This document shows, piece after piece, positions 27,628 through 39,631 of a stretch of DNA of 64,000 nucleotides; the first letter of the stretch is position 1; each line of letters starts with the position of its first letter. A program made the position numbers and the translations under genes. Under the pieces are notes generated by a model that was given only the letters and a program-made list of their open reading frames with translations, made no database searches and was not told the origin of the DNA. Origin of the DNA: Zygnema cylindricum (Eukaryota; Streptophyta; Zygnematophyceae; Zygnematales; Zygnemataceae). The DNA lies in the NCBI GenBank assembly GCA_037447655.1, contig JBBHKE010001281.1, forward strand, positions 202,039-266,038, read 5' to 3'.

Positions 27628-28260
27628 CTCAACATAAGTTAACAAATGTAGGGAGATTTTGTCCACATTTAGTATGGACCATTCTACTACAAGTGGTGTA
27701 CCTGAGTCTACCAGACATACATAGATAAGAAAGAGAGGAGGAAGAAAAAGGAGAGGAATGACAGGACGGAAAGGAAGGAGGAAGGAGAGGAAGGAGAGAA
27801 AGGAGAGAAAGGAAATGAATGAGAGAAAGACGAGGGGGGGAGAGGGAGGAGGGGAAGGATAGGAAGGCGAGAAAGGAGAGAAAGGAGAGAAAGGAGAGAA
27901 AGGAGAAGAAGGAGAGGAAGTACATGAAGGAGAGGAAAGGAGCGGAAGGAGTTGAAGGAGAGGGAGAGAGGAAGGATCGGAAGGAGAGGAGAGAGAAGGA
28001 GAGGAAGGAGAGAATGAAGAATGTAAATAAATGTCATAAACCAACATGAGAGATCTCTATATGAAACATGATCTCTACATACAAACAAAAAAAAAGATCT
28101 CATACTGTATTTCTCCGACTCTTCTCCTAATTCTCCTTACCAATAAGAGCGACTCATCTGACGGAATGACCTCCACCTCTTTCCCTCTCTCTCCCTCTCC
28201 CTTGTTGGACTCATGGCGCCATGGTTGTTTTCCCCAGCTTCCTTTGTTCATGTCTTCCAA
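27628..28260 (-). other. Candidate upstream exons of the LGLGA gene
   Basis: 27701-27628 follows GTAGACTCAG and reads TPLVVEWSILNVDKISLHLL then TYVE/GTAAAA; it ends in the phase needed by the next exon. 28260 to about 28141 starts MEDMNKGSWGKQPWRHESNK and reaches SDESLLL/GTAAGG. The phases of these two do not match each other (0 versus 1), so at least one is wrong or an exon is missing. Between them (27728-28015) is a GAAAGGAGAGAAAGG-type tract. Confidence 0.3.
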
Positions 28261-28713
28261 AAAAAAGTAGTTAAAATAAAATACCTATTAATTTGGACAA
28301 ACAAAATGATATTTTCCTTCCATTTATCGATATTAGGGTTAGTGAATTTGTAGCATTAACACTTTTTTCAAACTAAATACATTAAATTGTTTTGATTGCA
28401 ACTATGCAATAAAATTAGGTTAAGGAAAAGGTTCACTACAGTAGTATAATAAAGGATTAAGGGGAGAGTCGTACAATTCCAGTTAGTAGGAGAGGATTCA
28501 GTGATTTGAAGAAATGAAGGTTATGATCAAGATTAGGGCTAGGGCTAAAGTTAGGGCTAAGGGTTAGAACTTTCTAAAAGTGCGGATTTTTCATACGGAG
28601 ATCGTACGAAATCGGAATTAAGTTCCAGTCAGCTATGATAGTTTTTGCCATTTGGGCCGAGGAGCGAGATGTACTGTACTGTACTGTACTGTACAGTACA
28701 GCGCTGTACTGTA

Positions 28714-28912
28714 CACCGCGAATCGTTATTAGCGTTATGAACTCTATATCGGCACCCCAAAATTTAGACATTGATACCTTAAATAGAATAAACTACACTA
28801 TTTAAGGACGTGGACTATAATCTGCCACGTCTCTTGGCACTAAATTAGAATGAATGACGCTAATTTTTTCTTTACACTAATAATTTATCAACGCTAATAA
28901 CGATTCGTGGTG
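28714..28912. mobile_element. TA-flanked MITE (CACCG family), short form
   Basis: Ends CACCGCGAATCGTTATTAGC and the inverse GCTAATAACGATTCGTGGTG; TA on both sides. 199 bp, very close in structure to 42608-42806 (shared interior words: ATATCGGCACCCCAAAATTT in one, the inverse in the other). Preceded by an ACTGT run. Confidence 0.8.
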
Positions 28913-29202
28913 TACTTTCCAGTGTCACGTCTCTATTCGATACTGCCTGTTTTCCAGTAGGCGTATCGATACTTCGATAGGGGGTGGCAAACTGGCAATT
29001 GTTATCGCTGAATCGGATCCAATCAGTATCGCATGCGTTCAGCATTTAGACTTTTACTCTTTTAGAGTTTCAAACATAGAATCGATAACGTCTAGAGACA
29101 TACGGTATCGACAACATATTTCAAACATAATGTTGTCTTTCTCTTTAGTCCTCTTGTACATAAAAGTACAATCTCTGCTATTGGTGTAATAAAAGTACAG
29201 TA

Positions 29203-29823
29203 CACCGCGAATCGTAATTAGAGTAAATTACTCTAATTCGGTCGCTCGAAATTTCGACTCTATGACATCAAATAGAGTAAACGATTCTAATTTTTTCATT
29301 ATTCTAATTTAATTTAGGTAAGTTTAATTAGCGTAATAGAATTGTAATATAGGGTCGTTTTAAATAGTGTGGAGTACGGACGACGTTCGACCGTGCAAAA
29401 CTGTACTTTTTTAAGTAAAAAGGTACAAATAATGATTTAATACAATCGCGCTCGTACGTGAAATCGCGCTAAGCAAAAAATCAATCACATCGAAAAAAAG
29501 CCGTTCGCATAACTCTTCTCCGTCGACAGCATCGTCGTCAGTGTGAACATTAACTGACATGCAGCGCGACAAATAATACTAGCGTCATAATGACGTCAAA
29601 ACTATACGGACTGACAGATTTTGTACGTCCACGTAATTTAGTGTTTATTATTTCAGCGCGGATATTTATTGCCGATAAAACCCAATATAGAGTACTTAAA
29701 TAAATTAGAGTAAACTTCGACTGTGAAAAAGTTCTATCACATAAATTAGAGTTCATTACTCAAATTGTTTTTTTTGGTTTTTTTACTCTAATTTTTTCAT
29801 TACTCTAATTACGATTCGCGGTG
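29203..29823. mobile_element. TA-flanked MITE (CACCG family), long form
   Basis: Ends CACCGCGAATCGTAATTAGA and the inverse TCTAATTACGATTCGCGGTG; TA on both sides. The interior contains AAATAGTGTGG then GTACGG words shared with 30024, 41023 and 58748. Confidence 0.75.
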
Positions 29824-30467
29824 TACTGTACTTAACTCAATTTTGAAATCAGTACTGTAGCGATGGCCCTTTCTGGTGACGTACACGTAACGACCTTGGC
29901 CACATTTTATTTGATTGCTAAACATTCAAACACGGGTGTTTGGTCACATGTACATGCCTCACAGCGCCCTAACAATGGTTCAACCACCGACCTATCACCG
30001 ACTTTTTCCTCGACACTGCAGTATACCGCCAATCGCTATTAGCGTAGTGTACGCTAATCCCGTCCCCGTTTTTTTTTTTTTTTTATTCTCCATTAGCGTA
30101 GTTCATTCTATTTTTTTCTTTACTCTATTTAGGGTTAATTTTTTAGTACCGTACAAAACGGAAGTACGTCATCATTTAACTAGTGTGGTGTACGAACAGT
30201 GTCAGACCGTACAGTATTGTACCTTTTTAAATGCAAAAGTATAATTAATGAGTTTTGGTAACCATGGACGCATGAGAATGTGCGCTCTAAAACGGGATAT
30301 AATTGGGTTGCCAAATATCACGTTCGCACATATTCGTCCAGCACCACGTTTCGAATATGTGAACGTACGATTTGTGTAATATTTGTCAGATTTTGTACGA
30401 ATACCTATATTAGTTTATGCATGTTTGTGACCGACATTCATTTTTTCAAAGACCCAAATTATAATTA

Positions 30468-32470
30468 GGGAATTGCTAATCGCAGAGACGATTTTTGCTG
30501 CGCGCAGGTAGTTGTCAGAAATTGTACATTTGAAGTTCAGTTTCGTACAAGCTACGTACCTTCGAGGTAAGATTTGACGGTCAATCCGTCGAACAACTTT
30601 GACTGGCGGAATACTGTAACGGCGGTTAAAAAAGTGTCGCGTTTGCGAACGTCGACCGTCATAAAAAAAAAAAAAACAATTAACACGGCCGGCACAGATT
30701 TACTGTAACAAAACTGCGGCGGCCACATATAAATATAATGGCTGCGCGCAGGTAGTTATCACGTGAACGTGAGCTCCAGAGCACACACCGACATTTGACT
30801 TTCGGCGATCCGTAAGGTTCGCGCCCTGTCGCGTCGCATGTGTACATTAGACGTTCGATTTAAGATGGGCGGGAAACGTCAATCGGACGGCCAGAAATAT
30901 TCTTGGATGTCTCTTGCGGTCCAACCATTACTTGCCACGCCGCTTTTTATCTATTGCGCATCGGTCATATCACATACAGGTTGCCCTTCATCTGACGGTG
31001 GAGAACGCTTTGTCGGCAATCGCTCTCGAAGATCGATGACGGCGAAAGCATTCCGAGGACTTTAATCGGACGGTTCATTTGTGTTGTCATTTCGTCGACT
31101 GCCTCTAAGATTCGATTTCCGAAGGCGGCGCACGGGTTCGTAATCTCGTGACGGCACGTGTGGTCTGTGGAGGGCGCGCTGACTTGCAACTGCAGCCGGC
31201 TATTGACGTCGCTTCGGGCAGAGCCGAATGTTAACGGCCGGTTTGTATTTTCTGTACTTGTAAACAACGGATTCTATCATGAATTGGCAGCGGGTACGGA
31301 TAAAAAGCGTACCCGCGTTTAAATATCGATGAAACTAAAACGATATTTTGCGGCTAAGGGTGTGTCCCCATGTGCATAAGTAAGGGTTTTTTCCTGTCGT
31401 TTTGCCGTAAAACTTAGCGCCGTACTGCCTAAGTTGCAACCGTACGAAGGAATCACAAATTTGTAGAGTACAATTTGCGTCATCCCTGAACTTAGGATGT
31501 ACGAAAAGTTGTCGTCTTGTGCTTTTCGACCCACTTCGACGACAAAAAACGTCATCTTCAACCTTATCTTTAAAACACATGCGCGATGTGATTTAAAATT
31601 AGGTTTTTTCGATTGACAAATAGGAACATATTTTCGCGTGTGCCATAAATTTCGACAAAAATCCTACGATTTCCAAGGACAAAGAAAAGTACATAGTTCG
31701 CTATGTTTTGTCCGTTTCCGTTCTAATACGACAAAGATAAGTACACAATTTGTTTGGATTTGTCCGTTTTCGTCTAGTACGGATTTTTTTTTTTTGCAGG
31801 GGTCTTCAAATTCCGATGCCATTTCACGTCGACCGGACAGGAGACGCGAAGGCAAAGCGCCTCATCTTCGACCGTGAAATTGCACAGGCTGGAAGGCGGT
31901 ACGTCTACAATGTCACGGTAAGACATGCGACGTCACACGCAGGTACAAAAAATATCGTGCGACCACAGATTGTCGACGTTGACAACCGTCACAGGTATTG
32001 TCGACGTATACAATCGTCACAAGCGTAAGTTACGATTTCGTCATTACAGACATAGGGACACTTGAAAACCGGGTCCGGCGGATCCGCGCTAAAATACAAA
32101 GTAATTTCGCTAAGTTACAAGTACATGGGGACACACCCTAAGTCAAATGTCGGTGTGTGCTCTGGAGCTCACGTTCACGTGATAACTACCTGCGCACAGC
32201 CATTATATTTATATGTGGCTGCCGCAGTTTTGTTACAGTAAACCTGCGCCGGCCGTGCTAATTGTTTTAATTTTTATGACGGTCAACGTTCGCAAGCGCG
32301 ACAATTTTTTAACCGCCGTTACAATATTCCGCCAGTCAAAGCTGTTCGATGGATTGACCGTCAAATCTTACCTCGAAGGTACGTAGCTTGTACGAAACTG
32401 TACTTTAACGGTACAATTTCTGACAACTATCTGCGCGCAGCAAAAATCGTCTCTGCGATTAGCAATTCCC
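30468..32470. mobile_element. MULE-like element with about 330-bp inverted repeats
   Basis: It starts GGGAATTGCTAATCGCAGAG and ends with the exact inverse, inside a perfect 8-bp duplication TATAATTA (30460-30467, 32471-32478). The inverted repeats stay recognisable for about 330 bp, to the CTCCAGAGCACACACCGACA region on each side. The middle has about 540 bp of unique sequence (30800-31340), then a PIF-like MITE (31358-32138). No transposase is recognised. Confidence 0.85.
31358..32138. mobile_element. PIF-like MITE, family B, inside a MULE-like element
   Basis: Ends GGGTGTGTCCCCATGT and the inverse ACATGGGGACACACCC, flanked by TAA (31355-31357, 32139-32141). The right flank AAGTCAAATGT matches that of the 15229-15997 copy. 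Confidence 0.85.
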
Positions 32471-32889
32471 TATAATTATTAAACAATTAGAATGTATGTT
32501 TTTTTTCGAAATTTTCAAATTCTTAATTAGCGTACACCACTGTAGTTTTCCATGCACGCTAAAGAAACTTCTACGCTAATAGCGATTGGCGGTGTACTGT
32601 ACCGACGTTACATGCGTCGCCAAGTTTCCCCACGTGTCTTCCGCAATGTCCAACAGTACATTACTTGGAAAGCCGGGAAAGGAGCTTTGAGGCGTCGCGA
32701 GGAGCTTCGAAACGTCGAACTTTAAGGCTGCGGATTTTCTTATTGACGTCTGACGAACAGAATCCTGTACGGTCCAATTACGACAATTAGATTTGGTCAA
32801 GGAGCGCGGACAGCGTGGCGTCGGTAGGAATTTGATTATCGCCATTTTTCATGAAAAAATGTAAGGAAGAGAGAGTTGAAAGCACCTGC

Positions 32890-33600
32890 CAGCGGGGACT
32901 GCATAGCGCAGTTCGTATGCAGCCGCCGGAAACTACATAATGCAGCCTGACGTCACGCAGCCGTTGGCGACTCCATACCGGCGCCTGCAGTTAAGTAGCC
33001 GTTAGACGACTGCATAACAGAGCCTGCCGCTCTGCAGCCGCCGGCATAACGGAGCCTCCCCTTATCCAGCCGCCGGAGAACTACCACCGTGTATCGCTAT
33101 TAGGGTCAATGTTTATTTTTCCTAATGTACGTAAGTAAAACATTTGTTCTAAGTACACTCTTGTCAGATTGTGGATCTGAAGGCTGCAATTGAAAGGTAA
33201 GATTCTCAGCATGCGATTGGCGGTCTCAAATTGAAAATCTGACACGTGTGTACGGAGAAAATATGTTTTAAGTGGCAAAAAAATTATTAACACTAATAGC
33301 GATACACGGTGTACAGTCAAGTACATAATGCAGCCTGACGTCATGCAACCGCCGGGCACTGCATACCGCCACCTGACGTTAAGAAGCCGCGGGCGACTGC
33401 ATAACAGAGCCTGCCGTTATGCAGCCGCCGAAAAATACATAATGCAGCCGCCGAAAAATACATAATGCAGCCTGACGTCACGCAGCCGCCGGCGATTGCA
33501 TACCAGCGCCTGTCGTTAAGTAGCTGCCGACGACTGCACATCGCAGCCCGCCGTTATGCAGCCGCCGGGAACTGCATAACGCAATCTGACGGCCGCAGGA
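32890..33600. repeat. GC-rich minisatellite (GCAGCCGCCGG type), interrupted
   Basis: Imperfect units of roughly 25-40 bp built from GCAGCCGCCGG, ACTGCATAAC and GCAGCCTGACGTCACGCAGC. The array runs 32890-33080 and 33312-33600, split by a CACCG-family MITE. Each unit contains TGACGTCA-like palindromes. Markedly more GC-rich than its surroundings. Confidence 0.8.
33085..33311. mobile_element. MITE (CACCG family) inserted in the minisatellite
   Basis: Ends CACCGTGTATCGCTATTAG and the inverse CTAATAGCGATACACGGTG. Interior words TGACACGTGTGTACGGAGAA and GTTTTAAGTGGC recur at 42484-42600. Confidence 0.75.
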
Positions 33601-34108
33601 TCATGCTGGGCTACTCTGAAAGGACTTCCGGATGCAGGCTCCACAGTGTACCATAGCCGGTTTTTAAACACTGCTGATCAGATCCGTGAGAATTTTGTCT
33701 GCGATTGGACGAGAGAATAAAGTGGTCTGACTGATAGCCTATTCCCACCGGAGCATTTATAACTTTTTGCCCATTCCGATGATTTTACAAGAACTCATCA
33801 GAAAACGGGTCTTGTTCACACCAAAATTTTGGCACGTAACTTCGAATGAAGGTGTCTTGTGACACGTCACCCGCTTTGACATCATTAAACAAAGGCGCGA
33901 AAACAAACCTGCAGATTTTCAAATTTATTATGTTTGAAGGACGACGACGGTGGTTCAACGTCCTGAAGATTTTTCGCGCGAAAACAACGAAATAGCCTTT
34001 CGGATGTTGTTTTTGCTACGTCAGCTTTTCGGGTTACCGTTGGTCTGTTTCACCGAAATACGCTACATTAACCCGACTTCAATATCCCCCAATTATTTGA
34101 GGAAGTTA

Positions 34109-34804
34109 GGGCGTGTCCCCATATATTCAAGTAAGGGTTTTTTTCCGTCGTTTACACAGAAAATGGGACTTCCTACTTGAAAATATTACGCCGTACGAAA
34201 AATGGGCAAAAACTCAAATACATTATGCGTCATCTTGGAACTTGAAAGGTACGCCGATTTGGCAGTATTATCATCGCGACCCACTTCCAGCTCATCTTCA
34301 CACTTGCAATGAAATCAAATCGCGATCTGCTTTTAATCAAAATACTACCCTATTGACGAATAGAAATCTTGGGTTGCACGCGTCAAAAGTTTTCATTTGT
34401 TTTTTTGCAGTTGGGAGAATACACGAAAAAAAAATTGTTTGTCCGTTTGCTTATGTTGTCCACTTGTGGGCGTCTACAAATGTCGTTTTGTAGACGTAGG
34501 CGATTGCTTATGTCGTTCACGTGTGGGCGTCAACAAATGACAGTTGGCGTCGACAATTGTCCCAGTATGTCAAGAGCTCTTTGCGGCGTACAAATGTCCG
34601 CAGTTTGTTCCGAGACCGTTCGCGTCTACAAATGTCAGCAGTTTGGGTTTCGCAAGTATTGGCGAAGTGTACAGCTACCACATATTCAAAATAACGAACG
34701 CGCAAGTAACGATTCACATAGGCACACTTTGAAAAGTACACCGTAAAATCAGCGCTAAATTCCAAAATAACGTTTCAAAATATCGGTTACATGGGGACAC
34801 GCCC
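34109..34804. mobile_element. PIF-like MITE, family B
   Basis: Ends GGGCGTGTCCCCATATA and the inverse ATGGGGACACGCCC, flanked by TTA (34106-34108, 34805-34807). The interior is the inverse complement of much of the 37801-38508 copy. Confidence 0.8.
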
Positions 34805-35049
34805 TTAGTTTGTACAGTTTTCCGAAAATTTCCGAAAACAAAAAAGTCAGTGGTCGGAAATCCGTTCATTATTCGAACGTCCGTCTGTTGCGGAAGTGAA
34901 AAATTTTCTGATGGGAACAGGCTATGAGCCTATGGTACTGTACTTTCTTTGTCCTCATTATGTCTTATAGACTAGGAGATATGTAGTCATTTTTAGGGTT
35001 TTGTATGGTTGTGGTATCTTTGACAGATCATATCTTCGTGAATCCTTGA

Positions 35050-36565
35050 CTAGTTTAAATGTATAATATATGGAGATGGCAGGATAAATTAAAAAGCACG
35101 ATGGTAAACCATCTAAGTCCGGCGGTACAAAAGGGGTGGCATGGCCAAAACTGAAAACTACAATAAAAAACAAAGAGAGCGATGGGAACACAAATACAAG
35201 GAAACAAACAACAAGGAAAATAAAAGCACCCAAACTCAAAACGAAAAGCACGGCAACTCACAAAACCAAAACTACAACCCCAACCCTAAAAAAAAAAAAT
35301 ATCTACAAAAAGCAACCCCGTAAGTCCCCCCAGCCTGGGGGAGCACGTTCAGGGAGTTCCGGAACACGGCAACGATCCATAACCCCAACAGTCGATCGGA
35401 GGATAATAGAAGCCTGCACTCGCTATAAAGCCACCGATAAGCGTTGACAATAAAAAGAAGGACCGAAGGAGGAGGGCTCCCAGGTCCTCGGCTCTCCGAA
35501 GCACGTCAAGCACAATTACAGAGAAACTCGTCCAATGCAACACCTAAACAACTAAAGATCTTGGCCACCATCGAAATAAAGTCATCCATAGGGTCCTGGT
35601 GGGCATAATCACGCTCCTTTGCCTGAGCGTTATCACGAGCTGCCACCCCAACATGTCGAGCCGCCTGACCAACAACTGTATCTGAAGTAAGGTTTGTCAT
35701 AACAATATCACCGAAGATGCGACGGGAACCATCAAGGAAAACAACATCGATCCGACGCGAGGGAATAATATAAAAAACCTCTCGACGCACAGAAAAGCCC
35801 CCTTCCGAAGCGATAGTCGCAACGATGTCGCGAATAGTGTCGTGCGCCTGGATCAAATCTCCCCCATGGGAGTAGCAAAGCAAATGGACACCATCCGGCC
35901 CCAAGACACTACCACATGCACACACAAGAGAGCCAAGTAAAAGAGGCTGGGGGAGGCCAAGGCGAAATCGGAAGGCAGTGGTGAATTGAGCAGGTGAAAA
36001 TCAGAGAGTGGACAAAATAGGTGTGGCGAGAAGCCAAGACCCAGAACCAGGTCCACCACATGAGAGAAGACGGGCACGTGAAGAATCGGAGGGAAGCGCC
36101 TTGAGAAGCTCGGATTTAATGGCGGCGAGGACTCGGTCGGAAATCGATTCCTGGACACGCTCAACATATTTTGTAACAAGAGTGGAGAAAATCGGCACAT
36201 CCACTAGGGCATGGGGTGGAAGAGAATGTGACGCGTCCAATAGGGATCGTTGGAAGGCGAACACACCGTCTGAAACCCGAGGGATAACCGTAGCTAGAAC
36301 GGAGGTGTCCCCAACTAAGAAACGGAAAACAATAGTAGATGCAATAAGACACCAACTTCCCAAATAGGCAGCGGGAGCAACACGAGCAGTCGATAATAAA
36401 CCCAACCCCCCAGTAGAGACAGGGAGGGATGCCTAGATGCGAGCCAATGGCCCAGACTCGCGATCAAATGTCCCACGACCTAACAAAGTGTGGAGGACGT
36501 CCATATGGTGATCGTCAAAAGCCGAGAGAGAGGAGACAAATGTCGAGGTGGGAGGGGACCTACGA
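35050..36565 (-). pseudogene. Degraded non-LTR retrotransposon (RT C-terminus plus restriction-like endonuclease)
   Basis: Read on -, the order is a thumb-like region (VSTGGLGLLSTARVAPAAYL, then RLLSCGGPGSGSWLLATP), then after a frame change a Cys/His zinc motif and HD box (VCACGSVLGPDGVHLLCYSH, GGDLIQAHDTIRDI), then RRIDVVFLDG...FGDIVMTN, which looks like the PD-(D/E)xK core of the restriction-like endonuclease of R2/CRE-type LINEs. It has an in-frame TAG just before the GGLGL motif and at least one frameshift near 36000, and the reverse transcriptase catalytic core is missing (5' truncation near 36565). The 3' end reads toward TTTAATTTATCCTGCC near 35080. Family assignment from motif memory. 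Confidence 0.6.
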
Positions 36566-36852
36566 GTAAGGTAAGAAGGGCGGTGGGGAAAACACCTGGT
36601 TAACATAGCAAAAGAAACTTAGGGATATGGAAGGTGAGGAAGGTCGTCCAATTGGGCTAGATCTATATGCGAGCTCTTTACAACAAGATGCACTGTGTGT
36701 AGAAAAGAGTTGCATGTTGGGAGATATAGCAGATCGCGTGATCTGCATATTGTAGGCTAATCGTTGACTTTTTGGAGTAACGATTGCAAGTTAATCAAGG
36801 CTCTAAGATTCGGAATCCATAAATTTCTGCGCATCAGAGAATCTCTTCCAAT

Positions 36853-36890
36853 ACTCTCTCTCTCTCTCTCTCTCTCCCTCTCTCTCTCAA
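36853..36890. repeat. CT microsatellite
   Basis: About 38 bp of CTCTCT on +. No gene context is visible. Confidence 0.8.
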
Positions 36891-37360
36891 GCTCCAAAGA
36901 GGGATGCAATGACAAATTAAAGTGAGCTTATTGCCAAATAATGCCCTTTATGCAAAAACCACGAATGCAACTCCAAGAAAGCAAGAAAGTGGCAAAAGAG
37001 AAGCAATGAAATATAGCTCTTTCTCAAAAATTAGGGTTGCATAGGAGCCAGAATTGAGGGACAGTTTTGCTCCCTCATCTCCAAGCCAATATAGACCTCC
37101 GACTTTTAGAAAATACCAAGAGTCAATAAAGGACATAGACACGTAATATATGGCGTAATATTGTAGAATGAAAATTCCCTAACTCGTAAGCATTTTGAAC
37201 AGCTTGGACCATTATCCAACCGGAAGCATGGGCTTCTCATCTTAGTGTCTCCTACGGGTGGATAAAGTTTTTTTTTGTAATCTTTGAGTATCTAGGGACG
37301 CCTAGATTTCTTTTGCTTTTCCCGTTTTATTTGTTATTATTGAATAGCGAATACCTTATG

Positions 37361-37407
37361 ATTAGGGTTAGGATTAGGGTTAGGGTTAGGGTTAGGGTGA
37401 GGGTTAG
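37361..37407 (+). repeat. Short interstitial TTAGGG run
   Basis: Five to six near-consecutive TTAGGG units, the first and last imperfect. Note the 6-bp unit rather than the usual plant TTTAGGG. A weaker inverse (CCCTAA) cluster is at 53431-53460 and a looser one at 28530-28565. Confidence 0.75.
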
Positions 37408-37611
37408 TATTTCAGGTGGTATTGTTCAGTCTACGGAGATCACTGTCGTGAACGTCACGACGGCAGTCGTAACCTTTTTATCTTCCATTGTTATATTTTA
37501 TATTTGTGTCGTGAATGGCTTTTGTCGCCTTGTGACTTAGCTTGCGTTCAAACAAATGCTCCAAGTGTCCACGTGGCAATCCCTAATTCGAGAAGATAGT
37601 AGCATGGTTTT

Positions 37612-37738
37612 GGAGGGAGGGAGAGAGGGAGAGGGGGAGAGGGGTAGAGAGGGAGAGACAGGAGAGATAGGGAGGGAACGAAGGAGGGAGGGAGGGAGGG
37701 AGGGAGGGAGAGAGGAGAGAGGGGAGAGGGAGAGAGTG
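37612..37738. repeat. GA/GGGA simple repeat
   Basis: Purine-rich run including five consecutive GGGA-type units near 37690. No coding signal. Confidence 0.75.
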
Positions 37739-37800
37739 GCGTAAACCCTTCGGTCCCTATTTCCCCCCGAGCTTCCGACGAACTTTCGGTTCATGACTAA

Positions 37801-38508
37801 GGGTGTGTCCCCATGTAACCGATATTTTGAAACGTTATTTTGGAATTTAGCGCTGATTTTACGGTGTACTTTTCAAAGTGTGCCTATGTCAATCGTTACT
37901 TGCGCGTTCTTTATTTTGAATATGTGGCAGTTGTACACTTCGCCAATACTTGCGACACTTGGAGACGCCAACAAATTGTTGACATTTGTAGACGCCAACG
38001 ATCTCGGAACAAACTGCGGACATTTGTACGCCGTAAAGAGCTCCTGACATACTGGGACAACTGTCGACGCCAACTGTCATTTGTTGACGCCCACACGTGA
38101 ACGACATAAGCAATCGCCTACGTCTACAAAATGACATTTGCAGACGCCCACAAGTGGACAACATAAGCAAACGGACAAATAATTTTTTTTTCGTGTATTC
38201 TCCCAAATGCAAAAAAACAAATGAAAACTTTTGACGCGTGTAACCCAGGCATTCTATTCATCAGTAGGGTAGTATTTTGATTAAAAGCAGGTCGCGATTT
38301 GATTTCAGTGCAAGTGTGAAGATGAGCTGGAAGTGGGTCGCGATGATAATACTGCCAAATCGTCGTACCTTTGAAGTTCTTAGATGACGCAAAATGTATT
38401 TGAGTTTTTGCTCATTTTTCGTACGTCGTAATATTTTCAAGTAGGAAGTCCCATTTTCTGTGTAAACGACAGATAAAAACCCTTACTTGAACACATGGGG
38501 ACATGCCC
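37801..38508. mobile_element. PIF-like MITE, family B, inverted relative to 34109
   Basis: Ends GGGTGTGTCCCCATGTAA and the inverse ACATGGGGACATGCCC, flanked by TAA (37798-37800, 38509-38511). It is oriented opposite to the 34109 copy and similar along nearly its whole length. Confidence 0.8.
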
Positions 38509-38511
38509 TAA

Positions 38512-39630
38512 GATTTCAAGCACAAGGAAAAAACCAAAAACACTGCAAAAAGTCAAAAACCAATTACAAGCAAAAGGACAAATTGAAGTAGAGACTATAA
38601 CCATACAAAAACCAACATTAATACGTCAAAAGCCTAATAAAGCGTCAGAACTGAACAAATATAAAAGAACGGACGATTCCACGACCTATGGTGATTGGTT
38701 AATTACGCTCCTTAAGAAAGAGCTCGCAAGGCTATATTTCCCAGGCTCGGAGGATTTAAAAAAAAAAAAAAATCAGCATTTTAAAATGGTGGAAGTTTGG
38801 AACTGCACCGCCCATCGTTATTAGAGTTCAACATTTTTCGGGCAGCCAAAAGAGTTTAAAAGGGCAGCCAAACTCAATGACGGACCGTTTATTTTTTTTT
38901 AAAGACAATGACGAGAACAATAACTTTGACTGCCTGAAAATTGTTTAAACTCTTCTAACTATGGGCGGTGTAGTTGGAGACTTGAAAGGGCTAATTTCTA
39001 TCGTGAACTTATTGCAATAGAATGTAAAAAAGGTGGTCGTATACATTTGCTTCCACAAAAACGTAACAAAAAAGAAATGCCAGGTGTCATTTTACGAGTA
39101 AAAGAACAAAAAGAGTTTGTTATATATTTTACTTAGTACAACAATTTTTTTTTCGATCCATGTGATTTATATTTACTTTACAACAACCTAACAAAAAAAC
39201 GTTTCTAAACTTTTCTAATGCGACACCTAACTTTTATGTCCCAATAGCATTACATATTGCAATATGTTCTCATTGAAATACGCTCAAAGAGGAACTAGGA
39301 CTCGCAAAAGTTAGGAGGAAAACGAGCATTCATATTGCAAACCATCTGTATGAGTGTCTTTGTTTAACGCACCCTCGTATGTATGGTAGTTTCTTTCATC
39401 TTATTTTCCCTTTTTAGCTGCTTCCCTCCACAATTAGTTTTTAAGTTTTGGCTTTGCCGTCCACATTTTTTCTGGTTCCGACTTACTCGTTACTTACTCG
39501 TTAACCATCGCATTTTCTTCAAAAAGCCTTTGTTATTTTTTATATTGCTTGCTCATTTTGACATTAAAAGACAAAATTTTAGATGGCGAAACAAACAGAT
39601 TAAATTGATTCGTATATAATTAATGTGAGA
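38512..39630. other. Gene-free AT-rich stretch
   Basis: No supported gene. 38817-38970 contains an inverted pair (CCGCCCATCGTTATTAGAG, and the inverse-like CTCTTCTAACTATGGGCGG), probably a small degraded MITE. 39420-39520 has LINE-3'-like words in + orientation. Confidence 0.4.
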
Positions 39631-39631
39631 G

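Larger units (their letters stand above)
30024..32594. mobile_element. TA-flanked MITE (CACCG family) interrupted by a MULE-like element
   Basis: The left end TACCGCCAATCGCTATTAGC pairs with the inverse right end GCTAATAGCGATTGGCGGTG, TA on both sides. The MULE-like element at 30468-32470 splits it; without that the MITE would be about 560 bp, like its relatives. Confidence 0.75.

Noticed and set aside
27619-28103. Ser/Leu/Pro-rich frames of 98-142 codons on -
   Set aside because: Antisense of a GAAAGGAGAG-type purine repeat.
34113-34765. Overlapping frames of about 80-125 codons on both strands, similar to frames at 37840-38212
   Set aside because: They recur because the underlying MITE recurs in inverted orientation; not conserved as protein beyond the DNA identity.
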